64,000 nucleotides of DNA from Heligmosomoides polygyrus polygyrus (Eukaryota; Nematoda; Chromadorea; Rhabditida; Heligmosomidae): contig OX377202.1 of assembly GCA_947396885.1 (NCBI GenBank), positions 85,602,408 to 85,666,407 on the forward strand, written 5' to 3'. A program made the position numbers and the translations under genes. A model generated the notes under the pieces. The model was not told the DNA's origin, did not search any database, and was given only the letters and a program-made list of their open reading frames with translations. Within the stretch, counting starts at the first letter, position 1; each line of letters starts with the position of its first letter. This document shows positions 55,630-64,000 of the stretch, piece after piece.

Positions 55630-55645
55630 ATTAGTTTTTAACCAA
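55630..55645. repeat. 16-bp target duplication of RTE copy 2
   Basis: ATTAGTTTTTAACCAA at 55630-55645 is repeated exactly at 58113-58128. Confidence 0.93.
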
Positions 55646-56138
55646 GGTGGCGATGCGCGTTCCTCCACGTGGTTCCACTGGAAACTGCTCGCTCTGCGAG
55701 CTAAGCTAATCACGGACATTCGAATGCAGGCGACAGGCCGGCCTACGAAGACCCATGTCACATCGCATGGTATATGACAGTTCAAGTTTCTAGACATGGT
55801 GCTACGGCGTCCGCGGGAGCCGACGCGCACTCGCAGGCCCGGCGAGTGTGGAAAGTATGCGAGGGTCCCTGATGCGAGGACGGCATCGGAGGGCAACTGA
55901 GCTAGTCCGAAAGTCCCGTAACGTAAGCAGAACCCGCGTAGCAACGCTGAATGGGGGTACGTTGACGGGCCGCTCGTGCGAGTTGGTCGCTGATCTGTAC
56001 TTTGAAGATCGCCTCTCCGAGGCTGAAGCAGGTCGAGCGATGCGGTGCAGCTAGAATTAAATGGTGGCGAATGAAAGAGAAGGAAGCAGCTGTGATTTCT
56101 CGCGTACGGTTGCCGACAGTCACGACTGTTGATGAAAC

Positions 56139-57387
56139 TTGGAAGAGAGCAACCGACGCGATACGCCAAGCTGCAAGGTCGGAACTCAGCACTACGAAGC
56201 CTGGACGACGCAAAGTCGACAAGCAGACATGGCTGTGGACAGACGATGTGAAAGCGAAGGTTCGAGAGAAGAAGTCGCTGTATCATGTGTTTCTCGGCGA
56301 CAGAACAGCCGACGGCAGGAGTATCAGAAGGCGAAGAAGGCTGCAAAGAAAGCCGTGGCTGTTGCGAAAGCCACTCATTATGGTAATGTCTACCGAAAGC
56401 TCGAGTCGCGCGATGGTGAGCGGTATTTGTACCGACTTGCTAAGACCCGCCATCGCCAAACCGAGGATATTGAAAAGTTTGTTGGCATCAATGACGAGAG
56501 CGGCCATCTTCTGACAGACCGCAAAAAGGTGCTGAAGCGATGGCGTTACTACTTTGAGGAGATTTCCACCTCGGAGTTTCCTCATCCGGCCATCCCTTCT
56601 GTGGCTTCTGTTCACGGTCCCGTTCACAAGATCACCGTGGAGGAAACAGAAGCGGCTCTGAAGAAGATGAAGCCCGGTAAGGCAACAGGGCCGGATGATC
56701 TGGCAGCCGACGTTTGGAAGTCGAAGCTCTGGTATCCTGCTGAGTGGTTGACTGAGTTCTTCAACCAGGTAGTAAAGGAGAAGAAAGTACCGGAGTGTTG
56801 GCACAACAGTACGACGATTCCGATCTGGAAGAAGAAGGGCAGTCCTGCGGACTGCGTTAATTACCGTCCGATTCGCTTGCTTTCGCATAGCATGAAGATC
56901 TTCGAGCGAATCCTCGATAGAAATCCGTGAAATCGTCAAGCTCTCCGTCAACCAGTGCGGCTTTGTGTCTGGTTGTGGGACCATTGATGCTATACACGCC
57001 GCCCGCCTCCTGATGGAGAAGCATCGCGAGAGGCAGAAGCCGGTGCATATCGCCTTTCTCGACTTGGAGAAGGCCTTCGACCGCGTACCGCGTGAGCTTA
57101 TATGGTACGCCTTGCGACGACACAACGTACCTAAGGAACTAATAGAGTGGGTGCGGATGCTCTACTCTTGCCCAAAGAGTAGAGTGCAAGCTGCAGCTGG
57201 AACTTCAATGAAGTTTCCCATCTCTGTTGGGGTGCACCAGGGTTCTGCGCTTTCTCCACTCCTCTTTGTTGTCGTCATGGATGCCATTACGCGAGATCTT
57301 CAGCAGCCCGTTCCATGGACGCTGCTTTATGCTGATGACGTGATGCTCGCTTGCGAAGAGAAAGACGATCTCGAGCGACAGGTGTAA
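56139..57387 (+). pseudogene. Linker and reverse transcriptase of RTE copy 2
   Basis: Two overlapping frames. The first (to 56930) has KMKPGKATGPDDLAADVWK, NYRPIRLLSH and IFERILDR. The second (56965-57387) has FLDLEKAFDRVP, GVHQGSALSPLLF and the catalytic YADD at about 57330. A small deletion at 56928 separates them. With the sister copy it shows how the family RT is organised. Confidence 0.9.
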
Positions 57388-57423
57388 GCTTGGTGCGTCC
57401 GTCTGGCGAGGTTCGGACTCAAA

Positions 57424-58101
57424 TTGAACGTCAAGAAGACCGAGTACCTAGCGACTGACGTGAACGAGTCCGGCTCCATTAAGATTAACGGTACTGAACT
57501 TGCACGCACTTTGGTGTATAAATACCTGGGATCAGCAATAGCGTCTGACGGCCGTCTGATGGTTGAAGTGAACTCACGCGTGAGTGCAGCTTGGTCCAAG
57601 TGGCGTACTCTGACTGGCGTGCTCTGCGATAGGAAGACCCCAGAGCACCTGAAGTCGAAGATATACAGAGCAGTCGTCCGGCCAGTAGCGATGTACGGCG
57701 CTGAGTGTTGGCCTGCCACTAAGGAAGTTGAAACGCGCCTCAGCGTCATGGAGACGAAGATGCTGCGCTGGACGGCTGGAGTCACCCGCATGGACCGCAC
57801 CAGAAATGATGCTATTCGGCAGAAGTTCGGTGTCGTGCCGATAGCGGATAAGATGCGCGAAGCTCGCTTGCGATGGTACGGCCACGTTCTGCGTGGAAAA
57901 GAAGACAGCGTCCACAAGATAGGCCTTGAGTTGGAAGTATCTGGAAAGCGGCCTAGAGGACGCCCGAAGCAGCGTTGGTCCGATACGTTACACACGGACA
58001 TCAAAATAGCTGGTGTCCACCCTGATCAAGCGCAGGATCGGGAAAGGTGGCGTCGTAACACCAGAAGAGCGGACTCCGCGACGAAGCGGGACATACGCTG
58101 A
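57424..58101 (+). pseudogene. C-terminal domain of RTE copy 2
   Basis: Open for 225 codons: KKTEYLATDVNE, YKYLGSAIASDG, GAECWPATKEVETRLSVMET, LRWYGHVLRG, RPRGRPKQRW. It is separated from the RT by a stop at 57387. Confidence 0.88.
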
Positions 58102-58128
58102 AGAAGAAGAAGATTAGTTTTTAACCAA

Positions 58129-58556
58129 CCTGACAGGCACATAAGGGTAATGAAAACAAGTACTACAGTCGCGAAGCACGAAAATTGTGTAATACTGAAG
58201 AAAAATTAAAGATAACGACAATGTCATCAATACCTCTTCCACACCATAAAGAGTTTGGCTAAACGTTCTTGCCGTCCCCCAACGATCACCTAAAATGTTA
58301 GAGAAGCTTGCACATTCTTGGCGCGCTACTACGACTTTACTACTCGCGACGCTTGAACCCTTCGCACACCTTTGCGGAAAAGCAACAACTCCATCTCTAA
58401 TCACAGTAGAGAGCTTGCCACTGGAGGTGAGCGGTGCCGCGCTGCACTTTTACGCTCTCATTTACGATTCGGTGGCAAAACGGAAATAATGACTTAGACC
58501 ATTTTCCGCACCTGCCTCTTTCCCGTCCGCATAGTTCTATCTGCAGTCTAGTAGGG
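58129..58556. other. Non-coding DNA before the gap
   Basis: No gene recognised. Confidence 0.4.
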
Positions 58557-58756
58557 NNNNNNNNNNNNNNNNNNNNNNNNNNNNNNNNNNNNNNNNNNNN
58601 NNNNNNNNNNNNNNNNNNNNNNNNNNNNNNNNNNNNNNNNNNNNNNNNNNNNNNNNNNNNNNNNNNNNNNNNNNNNNNNNNNNNNNNNNNNNNNNNNNNN
58701 NNNNNNNNNNNNNNNNNNNNNNNNNNNNNNNNNNNNNNNNNNNNNNNNNNNNNNNN
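58557..58756. other. Assembly gap, 200 N
   Basis: Exactly 200 undefined bases, a conventional scaffold-gap length. Distance and orientation of everything to the right depend on scaffolding. Confidence 0.99.
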
Positions 58757-59188
58757 ATCCCCGCTTTATTTTGAGTGTAGCGGTTGGGGCATCCGAGATA
58801 TCACATGTTTATATGCAATTTAATTGACGGCTACATAAGATGTATGAAAGATCTCTCATGACTTTATAGATATAGATACATAAATACACGACAAGAATAT
58901 AAGGCTCGGAGACGGGAAAACAGTCACCGTCGTCCGAGCCGGACCAACTCTACTCCCTATCTCCCCTTTCGACCGAGGGCGGGGCCCCCTAAGCTAACAG
59001 CGAGATGTAGCCTCGGCTCGCTATCTCGCTGGCCGTTTGAATAGGCGAGGCGGCCGGCCAGCTGCTACAAAGAGGGTCAAAAGGTCAACAGGGCAACGCG
59101 GCACGGATAGCCGAAGCTCCAGCAGTTCTACGGCCATCTGTCTCCTAACCTAGAGCCTACAGTAACCCGGGTCGTCTTACATCCCTTA

Positions 59189-59895
59189 CACTAGTAAAAA
59201 GTTCCGACTCCACCGACAAGACTTCGGTCAAAAAAATTTTTCGCTGAAACTTCGTTTAGGGGGGTTATTTGGGGTGCTGATCACAAATCTGACATCCGTT
59301 TTTCACGATTCGGTCGGAGACCACCCATATCGTTAACAAGGGTGGTCCAGGCAGGGTCACCGATTTCGCTGAAACTTCGTCTAGGGGGGGGGGGGGGGGG
59401 CTATTTGGGGTGCTGATCACGAATCTGACATTCGTTTTCCACGATTCTGTCTCTACCTGCCGTCATCGGCAGAAACTTTAAGAATGTAATCCTGTGCCTT
59501 CCTGTATCTATAATATTCAGCCGAATCGTGAAAAACGGATGTCACATTCGTGATCAGCACACCAAATAACCCCCCTAAACGAAGTTTCAGCGAAATCGGT
59601 GACTCTGCCTGGATCACCCTTGTTAAAGCTATGGGTGGTCTCCGACCGCATCGTGAAAAACGGATGTCAGATTCGTGATCAGCACCCCAAATAACCCCCC
59701 TAAACGAAGTTTCAGCGAAATCGGTGACCCTGCCTGGACCACCCTTGTTAACGGTATGGGTGGTCTCCGACCGAATCGTGAAAAACGGATGTCAAATTCG
59801 TGATCAGCACCCCAAATAACCCCCCTAAACGAAGTTTCAGCGAAAAAAGTTTTTGACCGAAGTCTTGTCGGTGGAGTCGGAACTTTTTACTAGTG
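59189..59895. mobile_element. Foldback element with subterminal tandem repeats
   Basis: Ends CACTAGTAAAAAGTTCC and its mirror. Inside each arm, units of about 125-140 bases repeat (containing AACTTCGTTTAGGGGGGTTA and GGAGACCACCCAT): about two on the left and three in opposite orientation on the right. The single-stranded centre is about 59450-59520. A G-run of about 17 bases occurs near 59387-59401. No coding content and no clear target duplication. Confidence 0.88.
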
Positions 59896-60402
59896 CCACC
59901 AAATATCTATCGTTACATAACTATAGCTTCACACAAAATAGGCTTAAAATAAGTGACACACAAAAGTGAACATTTTAGCTAATCTGTAGTTTAAAGTATA
60001 TATTACATGTAAACAGGCTCTATAACACACCCCACTAACAACACAACATACCCCTAGGTGGATTACATATATGATAAACATGGATTTTGCAAAAGTGCAA
60101 AACGAACGCAGTCTGCAGGATCCAAACCCCGACCCCGCGTTTACGAGCCCGAGCTCTTCCCTACTACGCCCCCTGAGCACGGCGCTTAGCCGCGATACGA
60201 GCCCTCATCCCGCGCGCCCGTCAGCTGGTGAGCACGTGAATCAACAGGGCGCCAACCCGCGACTTCCGTCGCCCCTAACTCTGCGCAGAGTTGTATTGGG
60301 GTCGAGATACCTGCAGTTTGTTACTACCCAGAGAGAGGCGGTTCTGCCCATATACAACACTTGCGCCGTTCCGACCTACCGTTGAGATAGTATCCTGGTA
60401 AG
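59896..60402. other. No recognisable gene
   Basis: Non-coding DNA between the foldback element and the inner end of the IR2 right arm. The frame 60071-60385 shows no domain. Confidence 0.4.
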
Positions 60403-61210
60403 TAAGACCGTGAATCAGTCGACGCGCATGCATTCGGTAGCGCGGGAACTTAAACGGAGAATTGCCTCTGGCGCCGTTTCATATTTTTTCATTAAAATTT
60501 CTTAATATTCCAGCGACGGGACGGGCTGTTGTCAGTGGAGGGAATCAGGTAAGCACTTTTATGTGCTATGTTGTATATGTTCATCTTAAAATAATATTCA
60601 AATGTGAGGAGTGCTCCCCCATTGGAACTGCACCGCCATATCCAAGCTCGTGTGCTATTTTAGTGCACGAGTTGTTGCGCACTGTGCGTGACGGGAGCCG
60701 CCCTCGATCAAACGGGTAACCCCTTAAAATCCAAGGCCAGGGGCGCTGCAGAGGCTGATGAAGGGTGAATTTTTCTATTATTTATTCAATTGTTCATCTA
60801 ATGTTTCCATCCCCATTTCCGATCCACCTATGGCCCCTGTTATACTCCCGCGGGAGCATCCGCGGAAGGGCGGGAATCGCGCCGAGACTCCTCACCTGGC
60901 CAATCGCCGCGCCTCGCCACGCCCGCCTCCGCCGTGCACCATTGGTCCGCGGACGTTCCGCGGATGCTCCCGCAGGAGTATAACAGAGGCCTATGATGTG
61001 CCAAAGCGCATCCTATAACGATCGAGAATGGGGGAGCAAGGTCGGTGAAGATTGCTGCATCCCTCATTTCCGTATGTCGTCCAGTTTTCTCCTCGTTCAT
61101 AACGGCGCACATAGGATCGGGGGGTCACCTTATAAGAAGTGCCACTAGCACGAAAAAAGACAAGACACAGTGAGAGTAAAGAGAAGAGAAAACGAACAAA
61201 CACGCTATAG

Positions 61211-61261
61211 CTCAGTTCTGTGCTCACTCGAGCCACACCCTCGAGTGAGCACAGAACTGAG
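61211..61261. repeat. 22-bp hairpin, 7-base loop (IR2 right)
   Basis: Exact arms around CCACACC; the counterpart of 32229-32279. Confidence 0.9.
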
Positions 61262-61623
61262 ACTGGGAGCCGCTTCCCTGCCTAAATCTAGAGCACAGAT
61301 TTAGGCAGAGAAAGGGACTGCAGGGTGTGGCTCGAATGACGCTATCGTGATAAAATGGCCTACATCCTGGAGTTCCGTCCTTGCCCAGTACGAAAGCAAA
61401 TAAGACGCGGATCTGTAATCGAAGCGAAGAGATAAGACTGCATTCACATTCCAGTGTGTAGCTACTCGCCACGCATTTCCGCCGTGGCATGCTTTGGTGA
61501 CCCCCTCCCCCGACCCTATTTGCGCCTTCATAACTTCCGTAATATTTGTGTCAAGAGATTTAAAGCGGAAACGAGTGCGTATACAATAAAACTGTAAAGA
61601 CACCAATACCTACTAAGCCTGGG

Positions 61624-61696
61624 GGTGTGCGATCTCTAATATTTTCCACAGCTGGGCAGAGGTACCAGCTGTGGAAAATATTAAAGATCGCACACC
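61624..61696. repeat. 32-bp hairpin private to the right arm
   Basis: Arms 61624-61655 and 61665-61696 differ at one position and enclose GCAGAGGTA. The IR2 left arm (about 31815-31870) has only one of the two arm sequences. Confidence 0.88.
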
Positions 61697-62486
61697 AACC
61701 CTTTGAGCTTGAATCTACGTTAGATATCGCTTGATTTATTCTATGCACAGTGTCGTTGCAGTCAACTCCCTCAACGCAGATCCGCATATGATTGTATGAG
61801 AAGACCAACCACCTCTTGACCACTTGAATAAGAACATGTCGCTAGTAAAATGAGTCCTACCGAAGGTGTACGTTGGAAGGCGATGTTTTTCTGACGGAAG
61901 AGATAATGAGATAACTCGTAGATCTCTTCTTATCAAGCATTGGTGGTTCATTTGATAGGAAATGAAGAAAAACAAGAACTGAAATGAGTGCGGGTTCGTG
62001 AAGTGGGGAATTCAGCTCGCGGTTAGCATCACAATTTTTCATTATCTGAAAAAATAAGGATCGCGGGAGGGGAACTTTACTCAAACTTCTTGAAAACAGT
62101 GAATGTAAGACAAACTATTTCTCAAAGAAAGCACACTGATCTAGCCTACTAAAGGACACTTCCTCGCAGTTCCGGCTGGCGCAACAAATCTGTTGGCATT
62201 TGTTCTGCTTTTCTAACAATAACCCTCCAATAAAAATAAAAACAAAAAAGTACATAGGAAGTTACAAAGACCTGGCTAGTTTACATCCCAAAGTTACGGT
62301 AGGAGCCCAAGTGGAAGCGGATGTTAATGCTGCGGACAGTGATACTATTCACGTCATAGGGGATAAGAAGTGTGTGAATTCTGCAGGTGAATGGAATGTG
62401 CTGTGTATTCTACTATATATAAAGCAGCAAGCGTGTGTGTGTCACAGTGTCCGTCCGCCACACTTGAGTTGGGGCGCGGCAGCCGA

Positions 62487-62671
62487 ACACATCAGCAACC
62501 GTGCATGGCGAGCCGCAGACGTGCCGGAAACGTCGGCGACCGCGCATGGCGAGCCGTAGACGTGCCGAACACGGCGGCAACCGTGTATGGCGAGCCGCAG
62601 ACGTGCCGAACACGGCGGCAACCGTGCACGGCGAGCCGTAGACGTGCCGAACAAGTCGGCAACCGTGCCAG
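62487..62671. repeat. 41-bp tandem repeat, about 4.5 units
   Basis: Units contain GCGAGCCGCAGACGTGCC and CGGCAACCGTG. It is present only in the IR2 right arm, within an insertion of about 440 bases relative to the left arm. Confidence 0.9.
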
Positions 62672-63598
62672 GGCATTAAGATGATCATCGACGGGAGAGT
62701 TTTCTGGAGGCAATCGATATCGATCGATATTATCGATTTTTGAGGATGACGTTCGGGCGGCACGAAACTTTAGCCCTGGGGGTAATCGAGGTCGCTGAAC
62801 AGGAATCTGGAGTTCGTTTTTGAACTGTCGATCATAAATATGGGTAAAGCGTTAATATGAGCACATTACGGCACATAACAACAGCATTAGGCGCAATAAG
62901 ATTGGGACGGTCACCCATCAGCGATGAGTTTCTTGCTTTTTTTCCTACCAGAGGTAATTATTCTAGGTAATCCTAGTGCTAGGCTGGGATTCCGCTTGGA
63001 AAATGAAATGTTCTATCACACCGCAGTCTATGCATCGAAGATATCCTGGTCTAAAAGCGTCTCACCTTAGTCCAACTCGTACTGCGCCCAGAAGGTGCTA
63101 AAGTAGTCGGAGAAAAATTGTTCGTGAGTGACCTTCAAGCAATGCATATGCTAAAATTCCATCGGCGATGCTGTCGGGGGAGGGGGCGTTCGTATCGGCT
63201 GGTTGTAGGCGCCGCGGCCACGCGCCCAGGTGGCCATACCTGCGGCGTCATTCCCCTGCTCGCCGTTTCCGCTCACGCTGTGACACCCGTCGCGCGAGCA
63301 GCGGGCAACGGCCCGAAGGAGGCCATCGTCGGCGGCCCGACGGACGAGTGGAGCACCCAGGTCGACCAGATTTGTTGCGACTGCCGTCAATAAAATGCTC
63401 AGAGGGTTTAGAAAACCATTGTAAAGATAGATGGAGTGAAACAAACATAGCACTACATCAGAATTTCGAGCTCTATCTAATGAGCTCTACCTCAACCTTA
63501 CAAATACAAAAGTTGATGCGATATTCTTCAAAATTAAATCTGAAAAACAATTCTTCGCAAACCTGCGGCGAAGCTGTGAAAGGTATATTTCCAGGCTA

Positions 63599-63766
63599 AG
63601 ACTCCAGCTTCTCTCGTCATAAAACCTCGGCAATGTAGATAATAGTTGTTAGTGTTTTACTTTGTGCCGTTCGAGGTTGTTATGGTGGACCTTTATTGCC
63701 AGGCCTGGCAATAGAGGTCCACCATAACAACTTCGAACGGCACAAAGTAAAACACTAACAACTATT
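63599..63766. repeat. Insert with a 126-bp near-perfect palindrome
   Basis: 63641-63766 reads nearly the same on both strands, centred on CCAGGCCTGG at 63699-63708, with two mismatches. The insert is bracketed by TATTTCCAGGCTAA at about 63585 and 63764. The IR2 left arm has a single related sequence there (29767 region) and no insert. Confidence 0.88.
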
Positions 63767-64000
63767 TCCAGGCTAAACTTTCACATAAAATTCAGCTATG
63801 TCGTCTAAATACCTTATAGAAGAGCTCATTTTTTGAAGAAAAAACTGTGTGTATCACACCGTTGGAGACATGTCTCCAAGCCAACATTCTACGCAGAATT
63901 CAATCACGAAGTTGATATCCATATATATAAAGGAGTTAGCGGTTGCCCGTCCGTCTGCTCATCCCCATTACGTCTTTCCTAGAAGTCAAGTAGCAGGGGT

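Larger units (their letters stand above)
55646..58112 (+). mobile_element. RTE-type LINE, copy 2, lacking its endonuclease
   Basis: Same family as 25740-28559, with complete ends and a GAAGAAGAAG tail. The sequence jumps near 55990 from the start of the endonuclease (TLTGRSCELV) into the linker, losing about 650 bases. The RT and C-terminal parts are nearly complete, with a few frame breaks (56300, 56928, 57387). Confidence 0.92.
60403..63920. repeat. IR2 right arm
   Basis: Reverse complement of 29623-34783 without the left-arm insertions, so it preserves empty sites for the SINE, the mariner and the composite insert. It has private changes of its own: a snap-back duplication at 61624-61696, an insertion with tandem repeats at about 62400-62840, and a palindromic insert at 63599-63763. 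Confidence 0.88.

Noticed and set aside
55600..56346. 248-codon minus-strand frame
   Set aside because: Antisense to RTE copy 2.
29623..63920. A Polinton/Maverick-type giant transposon bounded by IR2
   Set aside because: No DNA polymerase B, capsid, protease or integrase of that class is visible inside, and the 25-kb interior is a mosaic of unrelated elements.
1..64000. CRISPR array or bacterial operon structure
   Set aside because: The repeats are long, adjacent and tRNA-headed, without unique spacers; genes have spliceosomal introns.

Overview
The window is eukaryotic and almost certainly from a nematode, most likely a strongylid such as a hookworm; the species is an inference. The two recognisable host-type genes have short GT-AG introns with nematode-like TTTCAG-type acceptors. 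One is a BEN-domain protein. The other is a protein tyrosine phosphatase of the expanded nematode class. Most of the rest is layered mobile DNA: RTE-type and CR1-type LINEs, tRNA-headed SINEs, Tc1/mariner elements, foldback elements, a satellite and one LTR retroelement. A run of exactly 200 N at 58557-58756 marks a scaffold gap, so everything to its right is placed only by scaffolding.

Layout. 1-795: tandem 281-bp units, each headed by a tRNA-like sequence. About 2050-12225: a large, young inverted repeat (IR1). Its arms are near-identical at about 2050-3420 and 8036-12225. Its loop holds a decayed Tc1 transposase and an intact five-exon BEN-domain gene (6637-7791). The right arm also contains a 2.9-kb RTE LINE with a perfect 13-bp target duplication, while the left arm keeps the empty site.

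13951-25232: a minus-strand LTR retroelement with an unusual order: gag, a glycoprotein-like ORF, membrane segment plus aspartic protease plus RT, RNase H plus integrase, an unknown ORF, a superfamily-1 helicase, polypurine tract, LTR. Its 5' end is missing and several frames are broken. 25740-28559 is an RTE LINE (minus strand) with internal deletion.

About 29623-34783 and 60403-63920: a second, older inverted repeat pair (IR2), each arm carrying its own later insertions (SINE, mariner and TIR element on the left; palindromic insert, snap-back duplication and tandem repeat on the right). Between them lie a tRNA-SINE, a 112/113-bp satellite, a CR1 LINE, the phosphatase exons (46751-51616, possibly with a distant exon at 36682), two TIR elements that carry tRNA-like sequences inside their arms, a second deleted RTE copy (55646-58112) and a foldback element (59189-59895).

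The points most worth following are the composition of the LTR element (glycoprotein upstream of protease, helicase after integrase), the recurrent placement of tRNA-like sequences with T-run terminators inside the arms of TIR elements that also carry a related Cys-rich transposase tail, and the filled-site/empty-site comparisons that the inverted arms provide.
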